Shown here in pieces: positions 38,513-48,928 of a stretch of DNA of 64,000 bases. The notes below the pieces were generated by a model. It was not told where the DNA came from, searched no databases, and saw only the letters and a program-made list of their open reading frames with translations. Both the position numbers and the translations under genes were made by a program. Origin of the DNA: an uncultured Planctomycetaceae bacterium (GTDB lineage Bacteria > Planctomycetota > Planctomycetia > Pirellulales > Pirellulaceae); contig CALMEE010000061.1 in the NCBI GenBank assembly GCA_937862885.1, positions 1-64,000 on the forward strand, given 5' to 3'. Numbering within the stretch: position 1 is the stretch's first letter; each line of letters opens with the position of its first letter.

Positions 38513-39736
38513 ATGAGAACAGTCATCTTTGTTGCTCCCTATTTTATGGACGCAACGGAAAAGTTCATCGCCGCTGCGGCAAGTTTGCCAGATGTCCGCT
38601 TGGGGCTGGTCAGTTGCGATCCGTTGTCTAAACTCCGACCTGAAATACAGGCTCGGCTGTCCGGTCACTACGCGGTACCTGGTATCGAAGCACACCAGCT
38701 ATTGCATGGCATCGAAATGCTCGGTCGCCAATTCGGTTCCGTTGATCGAATTATTGGCATGCTGGAACAGATTCAAGTAACGCTGGGCAAAATCCGCGAC
38801 CATCTGGGGATTCGCGGCATGGGGGAACACGTTGCCCGGAATTTTCGTGACAAGCCACAAATGAAGGACGTGCTGCGAGCAGCCAATGTTCCTTGTGCAC
38901 GGCATTGCCTCACGACCGATTTGGAAAAGGGGATGCGTTTTGCTGAACAAGTCGGCTTTCCATTGGTGATTAAACCCCCAGCCGGTGCCGGAGCCAAAGG
39001 TACCTTTCGCTGCGAGAACCCTGCTCAATTAGACGAGTGTTTACGCGCTGTGTTACCCTCAGAGCAAAATCCGATCTTGATCGAGGAATTCATCACCGGC
39101 AAGGAACATTCGTTCGACAGTGTGTGCTTGAACGGTCAAATTGTTTGGTCGTCTATATCCGACTATTCACCCGGTCCTTTGGAAGTTGTGCGCGAGCCAT
39201 GGATCCAATGGTGCGTTGTGATTCCACGCGAAACCGATCGGAATATTTACCATCGCATCTTGCCGATCGCTCAACAAGCGCTTTCAGCTTTGGGCATGCA
39301 GGACGGCCTGACCCATCTGGAGTGGTTTGAGCGAGCCGATGGCTCGATTGCGGTTTCGGAGGTTGGGGCGCGTCCCCCGGGTGCTCAATTTACAACATTG
39401 ATTTCTTATGCGCATGATTTCAACTTGTATCGAGCATGGAGTGAAGTCATGATATTCGAGCGATTTCAGCCGGTCGAACGCAAATACGCCGCTGGTGCGG
39501 CTTACCTGCGTGGCATGGGAAAAGGAAAAGTCGTCGGGGTTTCCGGATTGGACGAGATCGCGCGTGAATACGGCGAAATTGTGGTCGAAGCTAAGGTCCC
39601 CGACCAAGGCCAACCTGCGAGCGCTGGGTATGAAGGAGAGGGCTACATTATCGTGCGGCATCCAAACACCGATGTCGTGAAACAAGCTCTCCAATCCATT
39701 ATTTCGCGGGTTCGCGTGCATTTATCTGACAATTAG
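38513..39736 (+). CDS. ATP-grasp ligase, copy 2
   Basis: 407 residues. It begins MRTVIFVAPYFMDATEKFI and contains FRDKPQMKDVL, the ATP-binding IKPPAGAGAKGT (Lys154), IEEFITGKEHSFDS, and HLEWFER...VSEVGARPPG, where the Glu and Arg bind metal and nucleotide phosphates. The layout is collinear with copies 1 and 3. The acceptor-side residues differ from copy 1 (KEHSFDS for HEGFYDT), hinting at a different substrate. It is followed after 102 bp by copy 3 on the same strand. Confidence 0.9.
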   Translation: MRTVIFVAPYFMDATEKFIAAAASLPDVRLGLVSCDPLSKLRPEIQARLSGHYAVPGIEAHQLLHGIEMLGRQFGSVDRIIGMLEQIQVTLGKIRDHLGIRGMGEHVARNFRDKPQMKDVLRAANVPCARHCLTTDLEKGMRFAEQVGFPLVIKPPAGAGAKGTFRCENPAQLDECLRAVLPSEQNPILIEEFITGKEHSFDSVCLNGQIVWSSISDYSPGPLEVVREPWIQWCVVIPRETDRNIYHRILPIAQQALSALGMQDGLTHLEWFERADGSIAVSEVGARPPGAQFTTLISYAHDFNLYRAWSEVMIFERFQPVERKYAAGAAYLRGMGKGKVVGVSGLDEIAREYGEIVVEAKVPDQGQPASAGYEGEGYIIVRHPNTDVVKQALQSIISRVRVHLSDN

Positions 39737-39838
39737 CGTTGGCCTGACGACGAAAATTCAGCAGGTAAATGTTAGTTTTCCGAAACGAGGCGGTCTCGTT
39801 TCGATGTTCAAACTGCAACTAATTTGCGTGGAGTAACC

Positions 39839-41062
39839 ATGACCAAAACGGTGCTGATGATTTCACCCGGGTTTCCGGTGGAACAGCCATTTTTTACGCG
39901 CGGACTAGCTCAAACCGGCGCACATGTGCTTGGTTTAGGCGACCAAGCGGAACATGACTTGCCACCAATTGCCCGCGAATCTTTGAGTGCCTACATCCAG
40001 GTACCCAGCTTTAGCGATGAGTCGGCGATTATGCACAGGGTTTTGGAAGCTGCTCAAAAAGTTCGCATCGATCAAGTCGAATGTACTTGGGAGCCTTACA
40101 TGACGTTAGCTGCTCAGATACGAGAGCGGTTGGGGCTGCCCGGCATGAGCGTGGCTCAGACACTTCCCTTTCGCGACAAAGAGATCATGAAACAGGTGTT
40201 GGACCGCCACGGTATCCGCACCCCCCGACATTTCAGCACCACCACGGCTGATGGTGTTAGGCAGGCTGCTCATGAAATCGGATTTCCAGTTTGTGTCAAA
40301 CCGATTGCAGGTGCTGGCTCGGCCGATACTTATCGCGTCGACAATGCCGATGTGCTCGAGCAAGTTCTTCCCCGTTTGCGGCACGTCGCTGAGGTGAGCG
40401 TTGAAGAATTTATCGAAGCGGAAGAGTTTACTTTTGACACAATTTGCGTGGATGGAGAAATCAAGTATTTCAATATTTGCCGCTACCGACCACGGCCGCT
40501 CATCGGGCGCCAAAATGAATGGATCAGCCAACAGACCATAGCTTTAAAAGACGTGGACAGCCCCGACTTGAAATCCGGTCGAGAAATGGGGTTTGCAGTG
40601 ATCAAGGCCCTGGGATTCCAAACGGGTTTTACGCACATGGAATGGTACCGCAAGGCAGACGGAGAAGCCGTTTTCGGTGAAATTGGTGCTCGTCCTCCCG
40701 GCGCTAATACTGTCGAATTGATGAACTATGCGTGTGACATCGATACGTTTCGCGGCTGGGGAGAGGCCGTGATTCACCACCAGTTCAGCCAACCGATTGT
40801 GAGAAAATACAATTGCGCGAGCATTTTCAAACGCGCTCAAGGTCAAGGACGAATTCGGCATATTGAAGGACTCGAAAAACTGATGTACGAATACGGAGAA
40901 CACGTTTGCGTTGTCGATTTATTGCCCATTGGGGCTCCTCGTCGCAATTGGCTGCAAACGCTGCGCTCTGATGGCATGATCATCGTTCGACATCCTGACT
41001 ACGCGACCGTGTGCGAAATCGCCGACCAGTTCGGCATACGGTTGCAACTTTACGCGGGCTAA
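39839..41062 (+). CDS. ATP-grasp ligase, copy 3
   Basis: 407 residues from the ATG at 39839, which has GGAG six to seven bases upstream; an in-frame TTG at 39824 is not preferred. It carries MTKTVLMISPGFPVEQPFF, FRDKEIMKQVL, VKPIAGAGSADT with Lys154, VEEFIEAEEFTFDT and HMEWYR...FGEIGARPPGAN. Note SADT in place of the KGT/SGT of the other copies in the glycine-rich loop. Substrate unknown. A CBS-domain gene follows after 389 bp. Confidence 0.9.
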   Translation: MTKTVLMISPGFPVEQPFFTRGLAQTGAHVLGLGDQAEHDLPPIARESLSAYIQVPSFSDESAIMHRVLEAAQKVRIDQVECTWEPYMTLAAQIRERLGLPGMSVAQTLPFRDKEIMKQVLDRHGIRTPRHFSTTTADGVRQAAHEIGFPVCVKPIAGAGSADTYRVDNADVLEQVLPRLRHVAEVSVEEFIEAEEFTFDTICVDGEIKYFNICRYRPRPLIGRQNEWISQQTIALKDVDSPDLKSGREMGFAVIKALGFQTGFTHMEWYRKADGEAVFGEIGARPPGANTVELMNYACDIDTFRGWGEAVIHHQFSQPIVRKYNCASIFKRAQGQGRIRHIEGLEKLMYEYGEHVCVVDLLPIGAPRRNWLQTLRSDGMIIVRHPDYATVCEIADQFGIRLQLYAG

Positions 41063-41451
41063 ATTAGCTCCGTTGGCGGGCAATTCGCAAAATGGTTTCC
41101 AGGCCCATGTTACGATTTCGCACAGTGCTGCTGATTGTGAGTTATAGGGAACGCAAGCGAGCTCAATCGCCCGTTTAGGCCTGATCCAATTGGGGTCGAC
41201 AAGCGTTTTCGGAACTGCCATTTCTGCGAGTCCATTGGAGATTTTTTTAACGCTGGCCACTGCTTCACTGCGTGCCTTATCATTTGGCACACAACTTGCT
41301 AAATGTCGATTCACTGCAAACCGGTTTGTTTTCGAAAGGATACGCAAGGGTTGGCGACCTGTATACGGTTATTGCATACAATTACATGACGACGTGATAT
41401 GCTTTGATTGCTAGGTATCGCTTTATTTCAAAACCAAATGAAAGGGATCCG
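41063..41451. other. intergenic gap, about 390 bp
   Basis: Between ATP-grasp copy 3 and the CBS gene. No coding signal. TTGCAT (41372-41377) followed at 17 bp by TGATAT is a very weak promoter candidate for the CBS gene. Confidence 0.35.
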
Positions 41452-41916
41452 ATGTCCAAGAGTCGAAACTGTAACGAATTCGGACTGACCGGTGTCATGT
41501 ATAAAGTCGAGCCGGTCAAAGCTTATTCGCAAATGTCAGACGTGGGTCTTGATTTGATTGAAGCGGCGGCCACGGCCGCCCCAGTCATCGATGACGCGGG
41601 ACATTGCGTTGGAATCTTGACGTTTACTGACATCGCCAACTACCGCCGTAAGTTCAAATCAACCGACAAGTTGGATTTTCACGATCTGGATTCGGTAGTT
41701 GAAGAGGACGAAAGCGGTTCCCATTGCGTTCGATTCGAGTCGTTTGATCGAGTCAGTAGACACATGACGGCCCCGGCGATTACGGTGCTAATTGATGCAG
41801 ACGTCGAAGCGGTGCGCGCGTTGTTCGAACAACACCCGAACATTCATCATTTGGTCGTTGTCGACCAGGGGAATCGACCGCTGGGAATCATCGATTCGAA
41901 TCGCCTGAACAGCTAA
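41452..41916 (+). CDS. CBS-pair domain protein
   Basis: 154 residues from the ATG at 41452 (AAAGGG upstream). Two CBS repeats: about 8-60 (AAATAAPVIDDAGHCVGILTFTDIAN) and about 95-154 (MTAPAITVLIDADVEAVRALFEQHPNIHHLVVVDQGNRPLGIIDSNRL), separated by a 40-residue acidic linker. CBS pairs bind adenosine nucleotides such as AMP, ATP or SAM. No attached enzyme, so it is probably a regulatory subunit or free sensor. The neighbouring ATP-grasp operon is ATP-consuming, but a link is only positional. Confidence 0.85.
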   Translation: MSKSRNCNEFGLTGVMYKVEPVKAYSQMSDVGLDLIEAAATAAPVIDDAGHCVGILTFTDIANYRRKFKSTDKLDFHDLDSVVEEDESGSHCVRFESFDRVSRHMTAPAITVLIDADVEAVRALFEQHPNIHHLVVVDQGNRPLGIIDSNRLNS

Positions 41917-42088
41917 TTTTTTACACCGAATGCGCAGCTTTAAGTGCCAGTTGACAATAGGAGTCAATGCGAGGACTTAATGGCTCTGCCATTAGAACGT
42001 CAAGATTTTCCGTGTCGTTTCGAACTTCTTGCGTGTGCAAATTTTGATCTTGATTGACGAGCACATCGACGATGATTTGAAACGAAAA

Positions 42089-42120
42089 AAGCCCAGATCA
42101 ATTTGACTCAATCTGGGCTT
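42089..42120 (-). terminator. intrinsic terminator of the PEP-CTERM protease gene
   Basis: Perfect 10-bp inverted repeat AAGCCCAGAT (42089-42098) and ATCTGGGCTT (42111-42120) with a 12-base loop. On the minus strand it is followed by TTTTCGTTTC. It lies about 36 bases past the stop of the protease gene. Confidence 0.85.
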
Positions 42121-42155
42121 GAGAGTCTTGCTTCAGTACTTGTTCAAACAAACCG

Positions 42156-43454
42156 TCAGGCGGCTTTACGATTCCTGCGAATCAATCCGAAAACTGCCGC
42201 GAATGCAATAATCAAACCAGCGGATGGTTCTGGTATCGCAGTAAAGCTGGCGGTCAATGCGTAGAATTGAGTCTTGATTGCAACCGCATCCGGGTTGTTA
42301 ATGCCGGTCACGCGGATGAAATAAGTCCCGGCTCCGTTTAGATCGAAAACAATGGATTCGTTTCCACCGAAGCTTGTGCTGTTCGCAATGGCCAACTGGG
42401 TGGTTCCGTCCGTATCGAAAAGTGCCAAAATCAAATTACTTCGCGTCAATGTATTGAATGCAATTGTTTGACCTCCAAATTGAGGTGCCGTGTTGTATGT
42501 GAATCCCAATGCTTCGAGCAGAATGTTAACCTCACCTGGGCTATTCACGGAAAACGAATAGAAATCCGTATCATTTGAATGGTCGATGCTGACAAAATCT
42601 GTTGCCGTTGGCGCCACCACGAAAGTTCGAGCAGAATTGCCGATTGATACAGAACCGCCATCGGCGATTGGACCCAACGAGGTGGCACGGGCAGCCACAT
42701 CGTTCCCCAGTCCGCCAAAACTCTTTTCATTGAAATCGCCGTAGCCGCGGTGCGCCATCAAAATGTCGTGGTACTGGGGACCGTCAAATGCAGTATTCAA
42801 CGAAGGATTCATTAGCTGCGATGAGTTGTTAGTGATAACGTGGGACATGCCAACGCCGTGGCCGTGTTCGTGCGCAAGAATATTGCGTAACGTTCTGGAA
42901 TTATTCGATGTGTTGTTGTAGGTGTTATCGTTAGTGTCGATCACCATATCACCCACGTTCGGAAAGAAGTTGAATGCTAAGACACCGCCGTTTCCATCAA
43001 TCGTGCGACCGCCAATGCGAACGTCAGGGCGGACCCCGACAACTCCACGTGTCGACGCGGTGTCGTTACTCGAAAATGCGACTCCATTATCGTTGGGTTC
43101 ATAAATGTAGCTCAAGCCACTAATCGAACTCCAACGATCAAACACACTTTGATATAAATTGAACCAAGGACGCAATGTGAGATCAGTACCCCCAGGACCC
43201 GATCCGTAGATGGTATCCATACGGGCAATCAAATTACTGTTACCAGCAGGTCCTATATTAAAACCTGGGATCGACGTTCCGTCGGGAACGATACCCCAGG
43301 TCAGCGTTAAGGGGTTGCCCATGCCATATCCTTGGGCCGGTGTAATTGCCGTAGAACCCGACCAACGGTCGATATCGGGCGGTTGCGCCATCGATGGTTG
43401 AACCATTGACCAGCCAAGCGCCAATAAAGTGACTACCGATAAAAGCGATCTCAT
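42156..43454 (-). CDS. secreted matrixin-type zinc metalloprotease with PEP-CTERM anchor
   Basis: 432 residues. Signal peptide (about 1-23, cleaved near SMAQ). A metzincin catalytic domain has the full zinc motif HEHGHGVGMSH (His195, His199, His205, catalytic Glu196) and a Met-turn in SSQLMNPS. A beta-rich pre-peptidase C-terminal-like domain follows (DFVSIDHSNDTDFYSFSV, GAGTYFIRVTGI). The last 27 residues are a PEP-CTERM signal: AIPEPSAG, a hydrophobic stretch and the basic RRNRKAA tail, which is cut by an exosortase. The product should be exported and sorted to the envelope. GGAGGGGAAG precedes the ATG. No exosortase gene is in the window. Confidence 0.92.
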   Translation of the reverse strand: MRSLLSVVTLLALGWSMVQPSMAQPPDIDRWSGSTAITPAQGYGMGNPLTLTWGIVPDGTSIPGFNIGPAGNSNLIARMDTIYGSGPGGTDLTLRPWFNLYQSVFDRWSSISGLSYIYEPNDNGVAFSSNDTASTRGVVGVRPDVRIGGRTIDGNGGVLAFNFFPNVGDMVIDTNDNTYNNTSNNSRTLRNILAHEHGHGVGMSHVITNNSSQLMNPSLNTAFDGPQYHDILMAHRGYGDFNEKSFGGLGNDVAARATSLGPIADGGSVSIGNSARTFVVAPTATDFVSIDHSNDTDFYSFSVNSPGEVNILLEALGFTYNTAPQFGGQTIAFNTLTRSNLILALFDTDGTTQLAIANSTSFGGNESIVFDLNGAGTYFIRVTGINNPDAVAIKTQFYALTASFTAIPEPSAGLIIAFAAVFGLIRRNRKAA

Positions 43455-44191
43455 GTTGTCTTCCCCTCCGTTTACTCTTAATTCCCAATAATCTCACGCA
43501 TAATAACAAATAAAGGCGTTTCAAGCCCCTTTCAAAAAATGCGTCTTTCAGCGTATATGAAAATCAAACGATGTCAATCAGCTAACGGGTACGTTCTTTC
43601 CCGAATTTTTCGATTTTTACGAATTTTTGACCAAACAGGCTTAAATTGAGTTACGCCGATTGCAGAAAAAAAAGATAATTGAAGACGTTTGAAAAAACCG
43701 ATCGAATTCGGTGCGTTCTTGACCAACATAGGCAAATACGATATCTTTAGGCAGTGAAGGGTCAACGTAGTTGCTGGTCGTTGAGTGTCTACCTGGTCTA
43801 GGCGTCGGGTTAGGTGGGAGCCGATATTGCATTGGTCGAGTGAATTTTTAAGCGGGCAGAATAATCCAATGGCTTAAAGTGAGCTTTGTTAGTCGATGTT
43901 GCTCTTTTGTCAGCGCTTGCTCGCCGATTGGTCAGCGGCGTTTTTTTATTGCAATAATTCCCGTTTTTTGGTCGATATTGACGCCCGGTTCAATTGAGAT
44001 GCTTAAAAAATCAGGCGACCGGAAATTTTCGAAACACCTTGAGACTTTTGCGGTGATGAGCGAGTTGATCCAAGGAAATGGATAGGATCGCTGTATCAGT
44101 TTGCATTGGTCCACGACAGATTTAAAGTAAATTAAAATACATATTCGCGGATGGATGAATCCCCGCAAAAGCAAAAAACGAGAGCTAACAA
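43455..44191. other. divergent intergenic gap, about 740 bp
   Basis: Between the PEP-CTERM protease gene and nusA. No credible protein frame. It contains a GC stem followed by seven Ts on the plus strand (43922-43947), which may end a small transcript. Confidence 0.5.
43922..43947 (+). terminator. possible intrinsic terminator without an upstream gene
   Basis: CGCCG (43922-43926) pairs with CGGCG (43936-43940) over a 9-base loop and is followed by TTTTTTT. The stem is only five pairs. There is no plus-strand gene before it in the gap, so if real it ends an unannotated RNA. Confidence 0.4.
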
Positions 44192-45511
44192 ATGGACGCC
44201 AACCAAATCCTTCGTCTAGTTGATTCGTTTCATCGGGACAAGAATATCGACAAAGAAGTCGTATTCGTCGCGATTGAGTCGGCATTGGTGTCTGCAGCCC
44301 GCAAACAATTCGGGGAAGAAGCTCTGATTGAATTTAACATCGATCGAAATAACGGCAGTATTCAAGGTGCCGTCAACGGGTCGCCAATCGACTACGAAGA
44401 GTTGATTGGAAGAATTGGGGCGCAGACAGCAAAGCAAGTTATCATACAAAAGCTGCGAGAAGCTGAGCGAGATTCTTTATTGAATGAATTCCGCGATCAA
44501 ATTGATGAGTTAGTTTCTGGGACTGTGAACCGAAACGAAGGTAGTGTCACGACTGTGAGTTTGGGTTCTGTCGAGGCCATTTTGCCTCGCAGCGAACAAA
44601 TTCCTGGGGAGACGCATCAGAACAACGAGCGACTGCGGGCGCTGGTAACGGAGGTGAAGACGCAAGGGCCTCGATTGAAGGTGGTTCTTAGTCGCACCCG
44701 CCCGCGGATGGTGCAGCGATTATTTGAACAAGAAATCCCTGAGATTAATGAAGGCGTGATTACAATTAACGCGATTGCTCGCGAGCCGGGTTATCGAAGC
44801 AAAGTGGCGGTCAGCAGCGTGGATTCTAAGGTGGATTGCGTAGGTGCCTGCGTTGGCTTGCGCGGCAATCGCATTAAGAACATTACCGACGAGTTGGCGG
44901 GTGAACGGATCGATATCGTGCGATGGGAAGAAGATCCGCAGGCCATGATTCGCAATGCATTGCAACCGGCCAACGTCGATGAGGTCATCCTTTGCCGGAT
45001 GATGGGGCGGGCCATCGTACTTGTGGCGGATGACCAATTGAGCCTGGCGATCGGAAAACGAGGGCAAAACGTGCGATTGGCAAGTAAGTTGTGCGGCTGG
45101 GATATCGAGATCATGACCCATGAAGAACTTGAATCACAAATTGAGCGCGCCGTGATTGGGTTCAGCGAAATCGACGGTATCGATGAAGAGTTGGCCAATC
45201 GCCTAGTAGAAAAAGGCTTTTTATCGTACGATGACTTGTCCGTCATTGAGCCGGACGATTTGGCTGAGATGGGACAGCTAACCATGGAGCAGGTCGACCA
45301 TATCGTGGCACAAGCGGAAGCTCGCGCGGAGGAAGCCGAGCGGATTGCTGAAGAAAATAAGAAGAAGGCTCAAGCCGAACGGCAGCAGCAGAAAAACGCC
45401 GGTAATTCACAACATTTTGCGAGTGGCGATGTTGAAGAAACAGCCAGCGATGGCGGTCAACAATCCGTTACCACAGAAAATTTGTCAAATCGTGCAGATG
45501 ACGAGACCTAG
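44192..45511 (+). CDS. nusA: transcription termination/antitermination factor NusA
   Basis: 439 residues. N-terminal polymerase-binding domain ([22 protein letters not shown]-like block), an S1 domain (about 105-180, [18 protein letters not shown]), and two KH domains ([19 protein letters not shown] and [16 protein letters not shown]). A C-terminal helical/HhH segment ([24 protein letters not shown]) precedes a Glu/Lys/Gln-rich tail. It binds RNA polymerase and nascent RNA. rimP, usually upstream, is absent; infB follows after 405 bp. Confidence 0.96.
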   Translation: MDANQILRLVDSFHRDKNIDKEVVFVAIESALVSAARKQFGEEALIEFNIDRNNGSIQGAVNGSPIDYEELIGRIGAQTAKQVIIQKLREAERDSLLNEFRDQIDELVSGTVNRNEGSVTTVSLGSVEAILPRSEQIPGETHQNNERLRALVTEVKTQGPRLKVVLSRTRPRMVQRLFEQEIPEINEGVITINAIAREPGYRSKVAVSSVDSKVDCVGACVGLRGNRIKNITDELAGERIDIVRWEEDPQAMIRNALQPANVDEVILCRMMGRAIVLVADDQLSLAIGKRGQNVRLASKLCGWDIEIMTHEELESQIERAVIGFSEIDGIDEELANRLVEKGFLSYDDLSVIEPDDLAEMGQLTMEQVDHIVAQAEARAEEAERIAEENKKKAQAERQQQKNAGNSQHFASGDVEETASDGGQQSVTTENLSNRADDET

Positions 45512-45916
45512 AGTTTCCTGCCCGGTTCGATTTGTAATTGCGACTTGTTCGCGATGTTCGGTTTGGGGTTGATAGCTATTTGCCTCTGCACCGTGCGCGA
45601 GCTTTGCGATAGGATTTGAAGGTGCGAGTGAGAGCAATTTGGTTTGGCGTTGACCATGTGAGAGCGTCAACTCCACGCGCTCGCGCCGGTTTGAATGGCT
45701 CAAGCTAGATTGAATAATCCAATGAAAGATTGTTGCAATGTCTGAGTTGGGTACCGTAGTGTACCTTCCCAGCTTTCAATTAAAGTACTGCTTACCGATT
45801 GTAGGATGGTTGGACGTAACCAAGCCTATGTTTGGTGGAGATCAATTATGTTTTAACGACAAGCATCAGGCCGAATTGGCGGAAAGCTATTGCGGTCGAC
45901 AGGAGAAGTATTCCTC
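45512..45916. other. gap between nusA and infB, 405 bp
   Basis: Unusually long for this operon. No gene such as ylxR or rpl7Ae is visible. A small hairpin (GGTAC 45750-45754, GTACC 45761-45765) is present. It may hold an infB leader or promoter. Confidence 0.4.
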
Positions 45917-48574
45917 GTGCCTTTACGGATCTACGCATTCGCCAAAGAACTTGGTTTGGACAATAAGAAATTACTTGAGATCTGCGAAAAAGTAGGGATC
46001 AAGAACAAGGGTTCTGCGCTAGCGAGCCTTGAGGACGACGAGGTTGATAAGGTTAAGAAGTACTTGAGCGATGGAGGCGCAGATAGTTCTGCGAAGTCTA
46101 AACGACCAGCCATTGAACGGCCGTCATCTCAGCCTCAAGCCGCGCAGCCAGCCATGAATGTTGCTGCTCCGGTTGCTCCGGATCTTTCGCGCAAATCGGG
46201 TCTGCGTGATTTAGGAAGTCGACCGAAACGAGAAAACGTACTGGAAAAAACGCAGCGTCCGCCATCAGCTAAGCCTCCAATCAAAAAGCCGGAGGTAAAC
46301 GTTAAGCTTGCCGCGATGCCCGACGTGAAACCTCCGCCGGCGGTGACGCCTCCGCCGAAGGAAAGAGTGATGAAGCCCGATATGGCTTTGCCAAAACAGG
46401 CAATTCGCGAAGCCATGATTCGTGGTAGCCGACAGGCTAAAGACGAAAAAGCGGGCAAAGATGGCGGCAAGCCAGACTCAGGAAATCGTTCTACCTCGAC
46501 AAAACCTTCGGAAAAGGGACCGCAAAAGCCCGTATTTGATCCGGCGGCCCTTCAAGCGCTCGCCGAGTCTCCCTTGAGCGGACGACGAAAGGCGAAGAAG
46601 AGTAAAGACGAGAAAGATGAAAGTGTTACCGACACAAGTCTTGGTGCAACTCGACAAGAGCGTCGCTCATCGCGAGTCAAGCAAGTCTCGCTCGACGGTG
46701 AAGAGAGGCTCGGATATCGAGGTCGCGCGACCCGCCGCCCACGAAACAAAAAGAACGTGGCCAATACTTCAGCGCCGCGAAAGGAATTGGTTACTTTGGA
46801 AATGCCTTGCACGGTTCGAACGTTTTCGGAGGGCGTTGGCGTTGGCAAAGCAGATGTGCTCCGAGTCTTGCTGACCATGGGTGTCATGGCAAATATCAAT
46901 TCGGAACTCAACATGGAAACAGCCCAATTTGTTGCGGCCGAGTTGGGGCTGCAGGTCAATTTCAAGGAGCAGGAGACCTTGGAAGAATCGATGTTGGCGC
47001 AATTTGATGCGGCGGAACAAGAATCCACCGATGATGGAGCGCTACGGCCGCCAATCGTCACTTTCTTGGGGCATGTTGACCATGGCAAGACCTCGTTGTT
47101 GGATGCGATTATCGGCATCGATGTGGTGTCCGGTGAAGCGGGTGGGATCACGCAACATATACGCGCCTACCAAGTCGATTCAAACGGACAAAAAATCTCG
47201 TTTGTTGATACGCCCGGTCACGAAGCATTTACCGAGATGCGCGCACGTGGGGCTAACGTGACCGACATTGCGGTGCTCGTGGTGGCCGCTGACGACGGGA
47301 TCATGCCGCAAACCGAAGAAGCGATTAGCCATGCCAAGGCAGCTGGTGTCCCGATCATTGTGGCTATGAACAAAATCGATTTGCCCAGTGCGAACCCGGA
47401 CAAGGTGTTGCAGGAACTGGCCGCACACAACTTGATCCCGAGTGAGTGGGGAGGGGACATCGAGGTGATTCGGACCAGTGCAACTAAGGGGACTGGCATT
47501 CAGGAACTATTGGAGACGATTCTGGTTACCGCCGAATTGCATGAATATAAGGCAAACCCTGATCGCCCCGCGCACGGGACCTGCCTCGAAGCCGAACAGG
47601 AAAGCAGTCGTGGAGTTATCGCCAAGTTCTTGGTGCAATCCGGTACGTTGCGCCTTGGCGATATCGTGGTTTGCGGAACAGCGCATGGACGGGTGAAGGC
47701 AATGTACGACACGCTCCGTCCTAATGTACAACTAGAGGTTGCTGGCCCCAGCACGCCGGTCAATCTGGCCGGCTTGGATGTCGCTCCGAACGCTGGCGAT
47801 AAATTCCATGTGCTACCGGATATCATCCAGGCCCGCGAAATCGCGGCAGCCCGGGCGATACGCGGCCGCACGCAGTCGTTGTCAGGCGTCAGCAAACGCA
47901 TCTCGCTTGAGGACTTCCAGAGCAGGTTGGAGGCTGGAAACCTGGTCGATGATCGAGACATCGTTGAGTTGAATTTGATCATTCGGGCCGACGTTCGCGG
48001 CTCCATCGAGGCCATTCAAAAGGAACTGTCGAAAATCGATCATCCTGAAGTAAAAGTCAAGATCTTACAGGCGTTGGTTGGTGGAATCACCGTGGCTGAC
48101 GTACGCCTGGCTCAAGCATCGCAGGCTGTGATTATCGGTTTTAATGTTGTTCCCGATGAGGTTGCCAGGTCATTGGCCGAAGAGGTTCAAGTTGAAATCC
48201 GCAGGTATAGTGTAATCTACAAGATCACCGATGACGTTCGCGCGACGCTTGAAGGAAAACTCAAACCGGAGATGCAAAGCGTCAATCTGGGGATGGCCAT
48301 GGTCTTACGCACATTCAATATCAGCCGCATCGGCACAATTGCAGGTTGCCGAGTAATGCGCGGTACGATCGAACGCGGTTCGAGAATTCGCTTGATTCGC
48401 GACAATCGCGTGATCGGCGAGTATGACTTGGATACGTTAAAACGGGAAAAGGATGACGCCAAGGAGGTCCAGCGCGGTATGGAATGCGGAATAAAATTGG
48501 CGGGCTTTGATGATATCAAAGAGGGCGATACGCTCGAAGCTTACAAGATTGAAGAAGTTTCGAGGACGTTGTAG
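45917..48574 (+). CDS. infB: translation initiation factor IF-2
   Basis: 885 residues from the GTG at 45917, chosen because AGGAGAAG lies eight bases upstream and the protein then begins directly with the IF2_N domain ([21 protein letters not shown]). A long basic, Pro/Lys-rich linker covers about 60-290. A second IF2_N region follows near 300-340. The GTPase domain has GHVDHGKTS (G1), DTPGHEAF (G3) and NKID (G4). C-terminal domains II-IV follow with [15 protein letters not shown]. It delivers fMet-tRNA to the 30S subunit. Confidence 0.97.
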   Translation: MPLRIYAFAKELGLDNKKLLEICEKVGIKNKGSALASLEDDEVDKVKKYLSDGGADSSAKSKRPAIERPSSQPQAAQPAMNVAAPVAPDLSRKSGLRDLGSRPKRENVLEKTQRPPSAKPPIKKPEVNVKLAAMPDVKPPPAVTPPPKERVMKPDMALPKQAIREAMIRGSRQAKDEKAGKDGGKPDSGNRSTSTKPSEKGPQKPVFDPAALQALAESPLSGRRKAKKSKDEKDESVTDTSLGATRQERRSSRVKQVSLDGEERLGYRGRATRRPRNKKNVANTSAPRKELVTLEMPCTVRTFSEGVGVGKADVLRVLLTMGVMANINSELNMETAQFVAAELGLQVNFKEQETLEESMLAQFDAAEQESTDDGALRPPIVTFLGHVDHGKTSLLDAIIGIDVVSGEAGGITQHIRAYQVDSNGQKISFVDTPGHEAFTEMRARGANVTDIAVLVVAADDGIMPQTEEAISHAKAAGVPIIVAMNKIDLPSANPDKVLQELAAHNLIPSEWGGDIEVIRTSATKGTGIQELLETILVTAELHEYKANPDRPAHGTCLEAEQESSRGVIAKFLVQSGTLRLGDIVVCGTAHGRVKAMYDTLRPNVQLEVAGPSTPVNLAGLDVAPNAGDKFHVLPDIIQAREIAAARAIRGRTQSLSGVSKRISLEDFQSRLEAGNLVDDRDIVELNLIIRADVRGSIEAIQKELSKIDHPEVKVKILQALVGGITVADVRLAQASQAVIIGFNVVPDEVARSLAEEVQVEIRRYSVIYKITDDVRATLEGKLKPEMQSVNLGMAMVLRTFNISRIGTIAGCRVMRGTIERGSRIRLIRDNRVIGEYDLDTLKREKDDAKEVQRGMECGIKLAGFDDIKEGDTLEAYKIEEVSRTL

Positions 48575-48928
48575 CCTTGCATCATCTGCAGCTGGGTTTA
48601 AAGATTAGACGCTGCTTTCTTATTTCAGGGAAGTTCGCGGTGAGCAGAGTAAGGACTCTGCTCGACGTCCGCGACGTTGCGTCAGTTCGACTCGCAACCA
48701 TTTCTTGCGGGCATGTCCGCCTCGCTCATGAATGGATCTTGGTGGTTTCGCGTCTGTACAGGTGGATCGGCAAACCATCGAGTTCGTCAACACATAGGGA
48801 CCATGAGAAAAATCAAGTCGAGCGGTAATCCTTGGAATGCTCATTGGCATATTCAGGCTTAAGTGGCGAATTGCAGGATCTGTGGCAATCGAGTTTGCGT
48901 ATTATTGTTTAGATAGGATTGGAAGAAG
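48575..48928. other. gap between infB and rbfA, 354 bp
   Basis: Holds a strong hairpin at 48636-48673 and otherwise nothing recognisable. Confidence 0.5.
48636..48673. other. stable hairpin between infB and rbfA
   Basis: Perfect 9-bp stem GAGCAGAGT (48642-48650) and ACTCTGCTC (48655-48663) with tetraloop AAGG, extended by an outer stem CGCGG (48636-48640) and CCGCG (48669-48673). No T-run follows on either strand, so it is not a plain terminator; it could be an RNA processing site, a transcript-stability element or part of an rbfA leader. Confidence 0.5.
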
